A stretch of DNA of 64,000 nucleotides from Bifidobacterium choerinum (GCF_000741135.1 NZ_JGYU01000009.1:1-64000), one strand, 5' to 3'; counted from the first letter of the stretch, positions 26,590 through 39,225 are shown. The notes: a model not told the origin generated them from the sequence alone. Made by a program: numbers and translations.

Positions 26590-27545
26590 GCCTCATCGAC
26601 ACCACGCGCGCGAAGTTCCGCAACCCGATGCGCGCACAGAAGAAAGCCGACCGTATGCGCGAACGCATGGAGAACGACCTGCCGCGTTCGATGCGTCCGA
26701 AGCCGATCGCGAAGATCCTGACGGTCATCATCCTCGTCGTCGCGCTCATCTACTTCCTGTTCCCGATCTACTGGGCGATCGTCGCGTCCACGAAGAGCCC
26801 GGCGCAGCTCACCGGATCGAACGGCCTGTGGTTCGCGGTGCCGCTGAACGAACTGCCCGACGCGATCGCCGCGAACTACGCCACATTGCTCGGCTGGACG
26901 CGTGACAGCTTCTGGCGTTGGGTCGGCAACTCGCTGCTCTATTCGGGCCTCTCGGCGGTCATCGGCACCGTCGTCTCGGTCATGGCCGGCTATGCGACGG
27001 CGAAATTCCGGTTCCGCGGCAAAGGCGTGACGATTGGCGTCATCATGGCGGCAATGCTGATGCCGGCGGCGCTGCTGACGATCCCGCAGTATGCGATCTT
27101 CAACTCGCTGCATCTGGACAACACGATGCTCGCGGTCATCATCCCGTGCTGCGTCTCGCCCTTCGGCTTCTTCCTGGGCCGCGTCTACGCGCAGAGCTCA
27201 GTGCCGAACGAGCTGCTCGAGGCGGCGCGCATCGACGGCGCCGGCGAGGCGCGCATCTTCTTCACGATTGTGCTGCGGCTGCTCGCCCCGGCGATGGTCA
27301 CGATCTTCCTGTTCATGTTCGTGGCCACTTGGAACAACTTCCTGCTGCCGCTGATGATGCTTTCGAGCGAGGACCTCTATCCGGTCACGCTCGGCCTGTA
27401 CGGCATGGTCTCGCTCGCCGTCTTCAACGACCGCGGCGCGTTGATGATGGGCGCACTGCTCGGCGTGCTGCCGGTCATCATCCTCTTCCTGACGCTGCAG
27501 CGCTTCTGGCGTGCGGGCCTCGCGGCCGGTTCCGTCAAGGGCTGA
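26586..27545 (+). CDS. LNB/GNB ABC permease subunit 2
   Basis: 319-aa CUT1 permease with six membrane segments and the loop LEAARIDGAGEARIF. It ends in GSVKG like MalG-type subunits. It is coupled to the preceding permease and followed after about 160 bp by lnpA. As with the other importers in the window, no ATPase gene is linked. Confidence 0.86.
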   Translation: MSLIDTTRAKFRNPMRAQKKADRMRERMENDLPRSMRPKPIAKILTVIILVVALIYFLFPIYWAIVASTKSPAQLTGSNGLWFAVPLNELPDAIAANYATLLGWTRDSFWRWVGNSLLYSGLSAVIGTVVSVMAGYATAKFRFRGKGVTIGVIMAAMLMPAALLTIPQYAIFNSLHLDNTMLAVIIPCCVSPFGFFLGRVYAQSSVPNELLEAARIDGAGEARIFFTIVLRLLAPAMVTIFLFMFVATWNNFLLPLMMLSSEDLYPVTLGLYGMVSLAVFNDRGALMMGALLGVLPVIILFLTLQRFWRAGLAAGSVKG

Positions 27546-27704
27546 GCGGCGCGCAGCCTTCCCGATGTGCGTGGCCGCGCATGGGCGACCATGTGACGCG
27601 GATCATGCGCGGCCGCGCATCTGCCTTCCGTCTATCCTCATTCCCCAGTATTTCCGATTTCCCGATTTCTCCCATCCCCTCCCATTCGTTCCCAAGGAGT
27701 CATC

Positions 27705-29864
27705 ATGACCACGACTGGCCGTTTCACGATACCGAGCGAAGAGCATTTCGCCGACGAGACGAAGCGTCTCGCCGAACTGTGGGGCGCCGACGCCATCCGC
27801 AATTCCGACGGCACCCATCTGGACGAGGCCGTCGAGCGGCTCGGCAAGAAGATCTACAGCGCCTACTTCCCGACGCGCGCTCACAATGAATGGATCAGCC
27901 TGCACATGGATGAGACGCCGCAGGTCTACCTGCTCACGCAGCGCGTCCTCGCCGAGGCGGACACGGTCACCGTCGACCTGATGGAGCGCTTCTACGCCGA
28001 GCAGCTGCAGCCGAACCGCGACGCCGACCCGCACCGCTACTGGGAGGTCGTCGACCGCACGACCGGCGAGGTCGTCGACCCGGAACGTTGGGATTTCGAC
28101 GCCGAGCATGATGCGGTGACGATCCGCGGGAGCGAAGCGATGCACGAATACACGGTCTCGTTCCTCGCATACATCATCTGGGATCCGGTCGAGATGTACA
28201 ACCATCTGACGAACGACTGGGGAGACAAGGAGCATGAGATCCCCTTCGATATCTACCATCCGGCGACGCGCGACTTCGTGTTCCGCACGTTCGGGCAGTG
28301 GCTCAAGGACAATCCGCAGACCGACGTCGTGCGCTTCACGACCTTCTTCTACCAGTTCACGCTGATTTTTGACCAGAAGCACCGCGAGAAGATCGTCGAC
28401 TGGTTCGGCTGCGCCTGCACGGTCTCGCCGCGCGCGCTCGACGACTTCGAGGCGCTGCACGGTTACCGTCTGCGCCCCGAGGACTTCGTGGACGAAGGCT
28501 GCTACAACTCTACGTGGCGCATCCCGCGCAAGGCGCAACACGACTGGATCGCGTTCCTGGCCACCTTCGTGCGCGCGAACGTCAAGAAGCTCGTCGACGA
28601 GACGCACGCCGCCGGCAAGGAGGCGATGATGTTCCTCGGCGATCAGTGGATCGGCACCGAACCGTACATGGAAGGCTTCGACGAGCTCGGCCTTGACGCG
28701 GTCGTCGGCTCGGTCGGCGACGGCACGACGCTGCGCATGATCGCCGACATCCCCGGCGTGCGCTACACCGAGGGCCGCTTCCTGCCGTACTTCTTCCCCG
28801 ACACCTTCCATGAGGGCAACGATCCGAGCATCGAAGGCCTCGACAACTGGCGCAAGGCGCGCCGTGCGATCCTGCGTTCGCCGATCTCGCGCATGGGCTA
28901 CGGCGGCTACCTCTCGCTCGCCGCGAAGTTCCCGAAATTCGTCGACACGGTGACGGCGATCGCCGACGAATTCCGCGACATCCACGAGCGTACCGGCGGC
29001 AAGCCGGCCGAAGGCGAGCTCAACGTCGCGATCCTCAACTGCTGGGGCCGCATGCGTAGTTGGATGGCGTTCACCGTCGCGCACGCGCTGCCGAACCAGC
29101 AGACCTACTCGTACTACGGCATCCTCGAGGCGCTCTCCGGCATGCGCGTCAACGTGCGCTTCATCAGCTTCGACGACGTGCTCGAACGGGGCGTCGACGA
29201 CGACGTCGACGTCATCATCAACGCCGGCCCCGAGCGCACCTCCTTCAGCGGCGGGGACGTGTGGCGCGACCCGCGCCTCGTCTCGACGATCCGGCGCTGG
29301 GTGCGCGGCGGTGGCGCCTTCGTCGGCGTCGGACAGCCGACGTCGAGCGATTGGCAGGGGCGGTTCTTCCAGCTCGCCGACGTGCTCGGCGTCGACCAGG
29401 AGCGCTTCCAGACGTTGTCGGTCGACAAGTACTGGCCCGCCGTCACGGACGCCAACTTCATCACCGAGGAGGCGACCGACGTCGACTTCGGCGAACCGAT
29501 TCTCAACGTCTACCCGATCGATGAGGACGTGACGCTGCTCGACGTGAAGGACGGCCGCGTGCAGCTCGCCGCCAACGACTACGGCCGCGGCCGCGGCGTC
29601 TACATCTCCGGATTGCCGTATTCGGCGGCGAACGCCCGGCTGCTCGAACGCGCGTTGTTCTATGCGAGCCGCAACGAGGACCGTTACGCCGCATGGAGCT
29701 CGACGAACCCGGAATGCGAGGTCGCCCACTTCCCGGAAAGGCACCTGTATTGCGTCGTCAACAACACCGATCAGATGCAGACGACGAGGGTGCAGCGCGC
29801 AGACGGCGCAATCGACGATTTCACACTCGCGCCGAGCGCGATCGCTTGGCAGGAGCTCGAATAG
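27705..29864 (+). CDS. lnpA: 1,3-beta-galactosyl-N-acetylhexosamine phosphorylase (GH112)
   Basis: 719-aa cytoplasmic phosphorylase that splits lacto-N-biose I or galacto-N-biose with phosphate, giving galactose-1-phosphate and GlcNAc or GalNAc. The barrel segment LGDQWIGTEPYMEGF places an Asp at residue 313, the position known as the general acid in the B. longum enzyme. A glutamine-amidotransferase-like domain (AILNCWGRMRSW) and a C-terminal beta domain follow. AAGGAG precedes the ATG. The neighbouring nahK and galT complete the pathway. Confidence 0.95.
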   Translation: MTTTGRFTIPSEEHFADETKRLAELWGADAIRNSDGTHLDEAVERLGKKIYSAYFPTRAHNEWISLHMDETPQVYLLTQRVLAEADTVTVDLMERFYAEQLQPNRDADPHRYWEVVDRTTGEVVDPERWDFDAEHDAVTIRGSEAMHEYTVSFLAYIIWDPVEMYNHLTNDWGDKEHEIPFDIYHPATRDFVFRTFGQWLKDNPQTDVVRFTTFFYQFTLIFDQKHREKIVDWFGCACTVSPRALDDFEALHGYRLRPEDFVDEGCYNSTWRIPRKAQHDWIAFLATFVRANVKKLVDETHAAGKEAMMFLGDQWIGTEPYMEGFDELGLDAVVGSVGDGTTLRMIADIPGVRYTEGRFLPYFFPDTFHEGNDPSIEGLDNWRKARRAILRSPISRMGYGGYLSLAAKFPKFVDTVTAIADEFRDIHERTGGKPAEGELNVAILNCWGRMRSWMAFTVAHALPNQQTYSYYGILEALSGMRVNVRFISFDDVLERGVDDDVDVIINAGPERTSFSGGDVWRDPRLVSTIRRWVRGGGAFVGVGQPTSSDWQGRFFQLADVLGVDQERFQTLSVDKYWPAVTDANFITEEATDVDFGEPILNVYPIDEDVTLLDVKDGRVQLAANDYGRGRGVYISGLPYSAANARLLERALFYASRNEDRYAAWSSTNPECEVAHFPERHLYCVVNNTDQMQTTRVQRADGAIDDFTLAPSAIAWQELE

Positions 29865-32609
<2,745 letters not shown>

Positions 32610-32622
<13 letters not shown>

Positions 32623-33186
32623 CGGACCCATGCCTCGACGTTCTGCGCGCTTTCCGACGAGCTGAAGCGCTGCCCGTCCTTCCAATCGCCACCGTTGGCG
32701 AGCTTCGCCAGTTCGCTTGCGCTCGAGCCGAGCGGCGAACTTGCGGAGGTGCAGAACGGGATAACCGTCCTGCCGGAGAAATCGTTGGCGCGCACGAAGG
32801 TGTTCATCGGCCATGCCGCGACGCCCCACCAGATCGGATAACCGATGTAGACGGTCGTGTAGCGGTCCCAGTCGGGCACCTCGGTCGTCTTGAGCTTGAC
32901 GTCGCGCAGGCGTTCGTCGTCGTGCTCCCTGCTGACTCGGCTGTCGGCGTCGTTGTAGTTGAGGTCGTCGCTCGTGTACGCTTCGGCGGGTTCGATCGCG
33001 AACAACGTGCCGCCGGTGGTCGTCGCGATGTCCTCGGCGACGCGCTTCGTGCTGCCGGTCGCCGAGAAATACGCGACGAGCGTCGTTGAGTCGCCGCCCG
33101 TCGCCGGATCCGCCTCCGCAGGCCGTCAACGTGACAACGGCCGCCGCCCCGACGATGCATGCAGCAAGACGCTTGTGCCAGTTCAT
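32610..33186 (-). pseudogene. Flavodoxin-like lipoprotein, frameshifted
   Basis: N-terminal signal with lipobox LTAC, then a Gly/Ser linker, then a flavodoxin domain (YFSATGSTKRVAEDIA, YTTVYIGYPIWWGVAAWPM, FCTSASSPLG). The frames join only if one base is removed from the CCC at 33097-33099 (GGG on the coding strand), restoring a protein of about 191 aa. It is a close paralogue of the intact gene at 33512 and divergent from it. Either a recent inactivation or a sequencing error. The domain should bind FMN outside the membrane; its redox partner is unknown. AGGAGG precedes the ATG. Confidence 0.75.
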
Positions 33187-33511
33187 CATGTCCTCCTTGT
33201 ATCGTCGCGTGCCCCGTCAGGCCGCGTTACCGCTTGGATACGGCCAGTATCGCATGCCTGCGCCGCCCAAGCACATGTCTGCGGAATGACGAAATGCATG
33301 CGCGATCGTAATGCCGCTGCTGATGGCATGTCCGATTGCGTCTAACGGCTTATCGGAGTCGGATTGCCGGTTGTGGTCATATCCAAGAATGCAATCAGTG
33401 AACGTATTGCAGATATGCATGTAGAATCGTTGTTTCGCTGTATTGGTTTTCCGTGCGATCCGGTGCCTGTGCTGCGAACGCACAAGCTAAACGGTTTGGC
33501 AAGGAGGTGCC
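33187..33511. promoter_or_regulatory. Divergent region between flavodoxin paralogues
   Basis: AT-richer intergenic DNA with no gene. TAGAAT at 33422-33427 is a possible -10 box toward the intact flavodoxin gene, without a good -35. No clear operator was found. Confidence 0.35.
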
Positions 33512-34156
33512 ATGAATCTGGCAAAACGCATCATGACAGGCATCGTCGGGCTTGCGGCGGTGGTGACGTTGGCGGCGTGCGGCTCGACCGGCTCGACGTC
33601 GAATAGCCCGACCGCGGACGCGTCGGACGGCACCGGCGGCAGTGCACCCGCAGGGACCGCGACGAGCGGCGACGGCAAGACGATCGTCGTCTATTGGTCG
33701 GGCACGGGCAACACGAAGCGCGTCGCCGAGGACATCGCCAAGGACACGGACGCGACGCTCTACGAGCTGGAGCCGGATCCGGCGTACACGCAGGAAGATC
33801 TCAACTTCAACGACGCCGACAGCCGCGTGGTCAAGGAATACGAGGACAAAAGCCTCGAGGACATCAAACTCAAGAACGCGCAGGTGCCAGATTGGAACAG
33901 TTACACGACCGTGTATTTCGGCTATCCGATCTGGTGGCAGGAAGCGGTGTGGCCGGTGTGCAACTTCATCCGAGACAACGACTTCTCCGGCAAGACGGTC
34001 ATCCCGTTCTGCACATCGATGAGCTCGCCGATCGGCGATAGCGCGACGAACCTGAAGAAGCTCGCGAAGAACCCGGGCGCTTGGAAGGACGGGCGACGCT
34101 TCTCCGAGGACGCCGACCCGAACGACGTCGCCGACTGGGTCAAGAGCCAGCGGTAG
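33512..34156 (+). CDS. Flavodoxin-like lipoprotein
   Basis: 214-aa exported lipoprotein: signal peptide with lipobox LAAC (Cys 23), a Ser/Thr/Gly linker of about 35 residues, then a flavodoxin fold. The phosphate-binding loop is YWSGTGNTKRVAEDI, and GYPIWWQEAVWPV and FCTSMSSPIGDS resemble the NAD(P)H-dependent flavodoxin_4 group. An extracytoplasmic flavodoxin would need an electron donor across the membrane; none is encoded nearby. AAGGAGG precedes the ATG. Its divergent paralogue at 32610-33186 is frameshifted. Confidence 0.82.
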   Translation: MNLAKRIMTGIVGLAAVVTLAACGSTGSTSNSPTADASDGTGGSAPAGTATSGDGKTIVVYWSGTGNTKRVAEDIAKDTDATLYELEPDPAYTQEDLNFNDADSRVVKEYEDKSLEDIKLKNAQVPDWNSYTTVYFGYPIWWQEAVWPVCNFIRDNDFSGKTVIPFCTSMSSPIGDSATNLKKLAKNPGAWKDGRRFSEDADPNDVADWVKSQR

Positions 34157-34189
34157 TCGTTCGCTCTGCCCCACGCGTACACAACGAAC

Positions 34190-34247
34190 GCGCATGGCGA
34201 CAGGGCGTACCACCACATTGATATGCGGTGCGCCCTGTCGCATGCGC
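34190..34247 (+). terminator. Long hairpin after flavodoxin gene
   Basis: GCGCATGGCGACAGGGCG pairs with CGCCCTGTCGCATGCGC with one bulged G. It lies 34 bp past the stop and lacks a U-tract. It is the likely transcription end for the flavodoxin gene. Confidence 0.55.
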
Positions 34248-34390
34248 GGATTCCGGTACCACGCCCGATGTCCCCGCTTGTACACCTGACTGTGTACCTA
34301 AAACGTGGATTTCTGTGTACTTTTCCGCACTTTCACGCACTCGACCCGTACCATCGGGAGAAGCTCGAAACCCTTGGAATCACAAAGAAA

Positions 34391-34424
34391 AGAGCCGCTG
34401 CGGTGGAATGAATGCAGCGGCTCT
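34391..34424 (-). terminator. Rho-independent terminator of tRNA-Ala
   Basis: On the minus strand AGAGCCGCTGC and GCAGCGGCTCT form an 11-bp stem followed directly by TTTTCTTTG, just after the tRNA 3' end. Confidence 0.85.
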
Positions 34425-34426
34425 AG

Positions 34427-34499
34427 TGGAGCTGATGGTAATCGAAACCACGACCTCTTCGATGCGAACGAAGCGCTCTACCAACTGAGCTACAGCCCC
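34427..34499 (-). tRNA. tRNA-Ala, anticodon CGC
   Basis: A 73-nt cloverleaf on the minus strand. The acceptor arms GGGGCTG/CAGCTCC pair with one G-T, the D arm is GCTC/GAGC, the anticodon stem CTTCG/CGAAG holds loop TTCGCAT, and the T arm is GTGGT/ACCAT. Anticodon CGC reads GCG alanine codons. The discriminator base is A; CCA is not encoded. Confidence 0.93.
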
Positions 34500-34596
34500 G
34501 TGGATGTTGTCGTGCTCCGCATGACAACTCGCCTAACGATACTAGTGGATGCGAACAAATGCAAATCGCGTGTGTCGCGGCGTGGCGGCGCCTTCG

Positions 34597-34647
34597 TTTC
34601 GACGAATTTCGACAATCGACGCGCAATGATGGAATGTCCTGTCGAAA
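34597..34647. promoter_or_regulatory. Candidate operator half-sites before LacI gene
   Basis: TTTCGAC occurs at 34597-34603 and 34607-34613, and GTCGAAA at 34641-34647. The same half-sites form the perfect palindrome at 35778-35807 upstream of the transporter operon, suggesting autoregulation by the LacI protein encoded between them. Confidence 0.45.
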
Positions 34648-34757
34648 CACGTTAGGATGGCGCGCGGGTGCGGCGTGCGCGACCACGGCGCGCAACGTAT
34701 GACGCGGCGGGCGCGAGGCAGCGCCGCCGCGCGACGCAATCAGCGAGCGAGGTGCAG

Positions 34758-35762
34758 ATGGCTGGTATCAAGGATGTGGCGGCGAAGGCCGGCGTGTCGA
34801 TCAGCACGGTCTCCTATGTCGTCAGCGGTAAACGCAAGATCGGCGATCAGACGCGCGAGCGCGTGCGCGTGGCCGCGCTCGAGCTCGGCTACCGGCCGGT
34901 CATCGACGCGACGACGCCGGTCGGGTCCACCCATGTGCTCGCCGTCAGTTCGCCGTTGCGTCCATACACCGACGCGTCGAACTATGCAGCCTTCTTCCTT
35001 GCGCTCGCGTCGGCGTCGAAACGGCATGGCTACGACATTCTGCTGCTGATGCACGAGGCCGGCGATCAGGAGCTGCGGCGCGTCGCCGACCGGCATATGG
35101 CGGACGGCGTCTTCCTGCTCGACGTCCTGCTCAGCGATTCGCGCGCGGACATGGCCGGCGCGATCGACATTCCCGTGGTCAGCATCGGCTATACGAACGA
35201 CACGGCGAACGTGTACACGGTGGACATGGACTTCGCGGGCATGGGGCGTGAGGCGATGGACAAGGCGCATGTGCTGGGGCACCGCCATGTGATGCTGTAC
35301 TGTCCCGACCGCCGTGCGTTCCTCGACGGCTCGAACTTCCTCGTCCGTTTCCTCGATGCGGCGATGCAGCGCGGTGAGGAGCTCGGCATGACCGTCATGC
35401 GCAAGTTCGCGTCCGGCCGATCCGCCGATGACGTGAACCTCGCCGTCGACGAGGCCTTCGCCGCCGATCCGCGAATCACGGCGATCATCTGCGAGGAGAA
35501 CGCCGCGCAGATGGGGCTGCTGATGAATGCGTTGAGCCGCAGGGGCCTGCGTGTGCCGCAGGACGTCTCCGTCATGGCGGCGTGCGCGAACGGTTCGACG
35601 GCGCGGCTCGCCGACGAGATGCCGATGAACCCGGCCGCCGTGTGCGAGCGCGCCGTCGATATCATGGTCGAGGTGCTGCGCGGCGAGCGTCGTGATGTCG
35701 GCTACGTCGAGCTGCTGCCGGGGGAGTACTGTGCGCGTGGCACGATGCGCGCGCGTCGGTGA
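34758..35762 (+). CDS. LacI-family regulator of alpha-xyloside locus
   Basis: 334-aa regulator. The N-terminal HTH is IKDVAAKAGVSISTVSYVVSGKRKI; the effector domain contains HRHVMLYCPDR and ends with PGEYCARGTM. Start 34758 has only a weak ribosome binding site (GCGAGGTG). It precedes an importer and a GH31 alpha-xylosidase, and perfect and partial palindromes with TTTCGAC arms flank it. The effector is probably an imported alpha-xyloside, by inference from the neighbours. Confidence 0.82.
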   Translation: MAGIKDVAAKAGVSISTVSYVVSGKRKIGDQTRERVRVAALELGYRPVIDATTPVGSTHVLAVSSPLRPYTDASNYAAFFLALASASKRHGYDILLLMHEAGDQELRRVADRHMADGVFLLDVLLSDSRADMAGAIDIPVVSIGYTNDTANVYTVDMDFAGMGREAMDKAHVLGHRHVMLYCPDRRAFLDGSNFLVRFLDAAMQRGEELGMTVMRKFASGRSADDVNLAVDEAFAADPRITAIICEENAAQMGLLMNALSRRGLRVPQDVSVMAACANGSTARLADEMPMNPAAVCERAVDIMVEVLRGERRDVGYVELLPGEYCARGTMRARR

Positions 35763-35777
35763 CGTCGCCGTGCTTCG

Positions 35778-35807
35778 AACCGATTTCGACGATTGTCGAA
35801 ATCGGTT
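35778..35807. promoter_or_regulatory. 30-bp perfect palindrome, likely LacI operator
   Basis: AACCGATTTCGAC, spacer GATT, GTCGAAATCGGTT: 13-bp exact arms, 16 bp after the regulator's stop and 101 bp before the binding-protein start. It could also fold as a terminator, but no U-tract follows. The shared TTTCGAC arms upstream of the LacI gene favour an operator. Confidence 0.6.
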
Positions 35808-35907
35808 GGATGACGATTACTTCGATGATTTAATTTACTCATGAGATTCAACGGCTGAATCCCTGCAATATCCGAAAGTCAGTAATGGCGCTGAAAAAGG
35901 AAGAGAT

Positions 35908-37218
35908 ATGAACGTTCGTAAGGCAATCGCGGCGGGTCTGGCCGCTGTGACGGCGGTCGGCATGTGTGGGCTTGCGGGATGCGGCGGCAGCGGCACCGCG
36001 CAGGAGGAGAATCCGACCTCGATCAAGATTTGGCACTACGAGGAGGACAACGGCGCGATGGGCGTCGCCTGGAAGAAGGCGATGGAGATCTTCGAGAAGG
36101 AGACCGGCGTCAAGGTCGAATTCGAGAAGAAGTCCTTCGAGCAGATCCGCCAGAACGCGTCGCAGATCCTCAACTCGGACGAGGCCCCGGACGTCATGGA
36201 GTACAACAAGGGCAACGCGACCGCGGGACTCCTCGCCAGCCAGGGACTGCTGACGAATCTCGACGACTACGTCAAGCAGTACAAGTGGGACGAGAAGGTC
36301 ACCGGATCGCTCGCCGACACCGGCAAGTACAACGACAAGGGCGTCATGGGATCCGGCAACTGGTACGGCATCACGAACTACGGCGAGGACGTGATCATGT
36401 ACTACAACAAGGACATGTTCGACAAGAACGGCATCGAGATCCCGACGACGATGGACGAGCTGACCGACGCGATGCAGAAGTTCGTCGACAAGGGCATCAC
36501 GCCGCTTGCCGAGGGCGCCGCCGAATACCCGGTGCAGCATCTGTGGTGGCAGCTCGCGCTGAGCAAGGCCGACGACCAGTTCGTCAAAGCGTACGAGATG
36601 TACGACGGCGACGTCGACTGGGATTCGGAGCCGATCGTCTACGCGACGCAGACAATCAAGGACTGGACCGACAAAGGCTACATCTCCAAGGACTGCACCG
36701 GCCTTAAGGCCGAGGACGTCGGCCAGGGCTTCATCAACGGCACCTATCCGATGTTCTTCTCCGGCACCTGGTGGTTCGGCCGCTTCCAGAACGACATGAA
36801 GGGCAAGAACATCACGTTCTCGACGTTCCCGCAGTCCAAGAAGGTCGTCGGTTCCTCCGGCAACCTGTGGGTCATCCCGGAGAACTCGAAGCGCAAGGAT
36901 CTGGCCGCCAAGTTCATCAACATCACGCTGAGCCCCGAAGTGCAGGACCTGATGGGCAACTCCGGCGGTCTGCCGATCGCCGCCGATCCGGACAAGATCA
37001 CCGATCCGTCCACGAAGGAGCTCATCGAATCCTTCAACACGGTGCTCAAGGACAACGCGCTCGGCTTCTACCCGGATTGGCCGACCGCCACGTTCTACGA
37101 CGAGCTCAACGCCTCGCTGCAGGAGCTCATCAACGGCTCGACCGACGTCAAGGGCGCGATCGCCCAGATGAAGTCCGACTATGACAAGGGCGTCCAGGAC
37201 GCCGGCGTCAAGGACTGA
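35908..37218 (+). CDS. Sugar-binding lipoprotein of alpha-xyloside importer
   Basis: 436-aa solute-binding lipoprotein with lipobox LAGC (Cys 25). SBP family 1 features include IKIWHYEEDNGAMG, APDVMEYNKGN, YGEDVIMYYNKDMFDKNG and FFSGTWWFGRF. It has AAAAAGGAAG upstream of the ATG and is followed by two permeases and a GH31 enzyme. The ligand is inferred from the GH31 gene: an alpha-xylosylated oligosaccharide such as isoprimeverose or a xyloglucan fragment. Confidence 0.84.
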   Translation: MNVRKAIAAGLAAVTAVGMCGLAGCGGSGTAQEENPTSIKIWHYEEDNGAMGVAWKKAMEIFEKETGVKVEFEKKSFEQIRQNASQILNSDEAPDVMEYNKGNATAGLLASQGLLTNLDDYVKQYKWDEKVTGSLADTGKYNDKGVMGSGNWYGITNYGEDVIMYYNKDMFDKNGIEIPTTMDELTDAMQKFVDKGITPLAEGAAEYPVQHLWWQLALSKADDQFVKAYEMYDGDVDWDSEPIVYATQTIKDWTDKGYISKDCTGLKAEDVGQGFINGTYPMFFSGTWWFGRFQNDMKGKNITFSTFPQSKKVVGSSGNLWVIPENSKRKDLAAKFINITLSPEVQDLMGNSGGLPIAADPDKITDPSTKELIESFNTVLKDNALGFYPDWPTATFYDELNASLQELINGSTDVKGAIAQMKSDYDKGVQDAGVKD

Positions 37219-37326
37219 CCGGTCCTCTGAACCCATTCCATTCGCGGCGGCCGGGCGGCGCAGCTCCGCGCTCGGCCGTCCGGCCGCCGCATACCTGCAG
37301 GTCAACACCGCTGAGGGAAGTGCATC

Positions 37327-38295
37327 ATGTCTTCACCAACCAACCGTACCAAGCGCGAGCGCGACGCGGCCAAACGCGAGCGTGGAATGTCGCGCATCCC
37401 CGGAAGCCCGTCGCGGCGATTCTGGATCTATCTGATTCCGGGTCTGCTGATGCTGCTGTGGATCATCGTGATCCCGGCCGTCTGGAATATCTATCTGAGC
37501 TTCACCAACTACCGCGGCATCAAGCCGCCGGTATGGGCCGGCATGACGAACTGGGCCCGCCTCGTCAAGGACCATACGTTCTGGATCTCGTTCATGAATT
37601 CGATCTGGATGATTCTGGCGATGGTCATCATCCCGATTCTCGTCGGCCTCATATTGTCGTCGCTGCTGTTCGACGTCGTGCAGAAGAAGTTCGGCCCGCG
37701 CACCGCCTCGACGATGCGTGCGCTGTACTACTTCCCGCAGCTGTTGCCGATCGCCGTCGCGTCGCTCGTCATGGGCTGGATCCTGCGTCCGGAGAACGGC
37801 GCGCTCAATGCGTTGCTCAAGGCGATCGGGCTGGGCGACCTGCAGCACGACTGGCTCGGCAAGCCGGACACGGCGCTGATTTTCCTGATGCTCATCATGA
37901 TCTGGATCCAGATCGGATACCCGCTCGTCATCTTCATGTCCGGTCTGCAGCGCGTCGATCCGGAGCTCTACGAGGCCGCAAACCTAGACGGCGCCAACTG
38001 GTGGCAGCGGTTCCGCGCGATCACGCTGCCGTCGATCAAGCCAGAGATCTTCGTCGTCGCGCTCACCTGCACGATCGCCGCACTCAAGGTGTTCGGCCCG
38101 GTGCAGATGCTCACGCGCGGCGGTCCGGGCACGAGCACGACGGTGCCGTCGTACTACTCGTACAAGCAGTTCTTCCAGTCGCAGCAGGTGGGATACGGTG
38201 CGGCGATCGCCACGGCGCTCACCATCGTCATCATCATCGTTTCGATCGCGTTCACGAACCTTCAGGAGAAGGTCGCCAAAGAGGATGAGGAGTAG
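37327..38295 (+). CDS. ABC sugar permease subunit 1
   Basis: 322-aa CUT1 permease. A basic N-terminus (about 30 residues) is followed by six membrane segments; the EAA loop is YEAANLDGANWWQRF. The next permease starts 3 bp after its stop. A GAGGGAAG element precedes the ATG. Confidence 0.86.
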   Translation: MSSPTNRTKRERDAAKRERGMSRIPGSPSRRFWIYLIPGLLMLLWIIVIPAVWNIYLSFTNYRGIKPPVWAGMTNWARLVKDHTFWISFMNSIWMILAMVIIPILVGLILSSLLFDVVQKKFGPRTASTMRALYYFPQLLPIAVASLVMGWILRPENGALNALLKAIGLGDLQHDWLGKPDTALIFLMLIMIWIQIGYPLVIFMSGLQRVDPELYEAANLDGANWWQRFRAITLPSIKPEIFVVALTCTIAALKVFGPVQMLTRGGPGTSTTVPSYYSYKQFFQSQQVGYGAAIATALTIVIIIVSIAFTNLQEKVAKEDEE

Positions 38296-38298
38296 GCC

Positions 38299-39225
38299 AT
38301 GACTTCCACGCTCGTATCCGCCGAACAGGACTACGAATACAACTCGCCCGATCAGCACAAGCTCACGCCGAAGGAACTCAAGGAGATCGCGCATGTCAAG
38401 AAGAACCGCACGGCGGGCGACTGGGTGGCGCTCGCGCTGCTGATCGTCGGTGCGCTCATCATGATGTTCCCGTTCATCGTGCTGCTGCTCAACGCCTTCA
38501 AGACGCCCGCCGACTACAATGCCTCCGGTCCGCTCGCGTGGCCGAAGGAGCTGAGCTTCGCAGGCCTGTCCACGTTCTGGCAGCGCGTCAACTTCCCCGA
38601 GAAGGTCTGGAACAGCATCTGGACCTCCGGACTTGTGGCCGTGCTCGCCGTCGTGCTGTCGATGTTCAACGCCTTCGCGCTCGGCATCGGCCGCGTCAAG
38701 GGCCGCAAATGGATCACACTGCTCATCATGCTCGCGAACATGCTGCCGCAGGAGGCGATGCTCTATCCGCTGTACACGATGTTCAAGGGCATGGGCCTGT
38801 ACAACAACCCGTGGGCGATCGTCATCATCTTCACCGTCATCCAGAGCGCCTTCGGCACCTATCTGCTGTCGTCGGTCTTCGGCACCTTCCCGAAGTCGAT
38901 CCTCGAGGCCGCCACGATCGACGGCGCGAGCCGCTGGCGCATCTTCAAGGACGTCGTCTTCCCGATCTCGAAGCCGACGCTGAGCGTGCTGCTCGTGTTC
39001 TTCTTCATCTGGACATGGAACGAGTACATGATCCCGCTCGCGTTCCTCGTCGACAATTCGTCGCAGACCGTGCCGATCGCGATCAGCTCGCTGACCGGCG
39101 ACCGCCTGATGGACGTCACGACGACGGCTTCGGCATCGCTCATCAGCATCGTGCCGACGCTGATCTTCTTCCTCATCTTCCAGCGCACGCTGTCGCGCGG
39201 CATCACCGCCGGCGCCGTCAAGTGA
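38299..39225 (+). CDS. ABC sugar permease subunit 2
   Basis: 308-aa CUT1 permease with six membrane segments and the loop LEAATIDGASRWRIFKD. Ends GAVK. GAGGAG lies before the ATG. It is followed 36 bp later by the GH31 gene on the same strand. Confidence 0.86.
   Translation: MTSTLVSAEQDYEYNSPDQHKLTPKELKEIAHVKKNRTAGDWVALALLIVGALIMMFPFIVLLLNAFKTPADYNASGPLAWPKELSFAGLSTFWQRVNFPEKVWNSIWTSGLVAVLAVVLSMFNAFALGIGRVKGRKWITLLIMLANMLPQEAMLYPLYTMFKGMGLYNNPWAIVIIFTVIQSAFGTYLLSSVFGTFPKSILEAATIDGASRWRIFKDVVFPISKPTLSVLLVFFFIWTWNEYMIPLAFLVDNSSQTVPIAISSLTGDRLMDVTTTASASLISIVPTLIFFLIFQRTLSRGITAGAVK

Noticed and set aside
34427..34499. tRNA-Ala as an integration site for a mobile island
   Set aside because: No integrase gene and no repeat of the tRNA 3' end was seen within the window.
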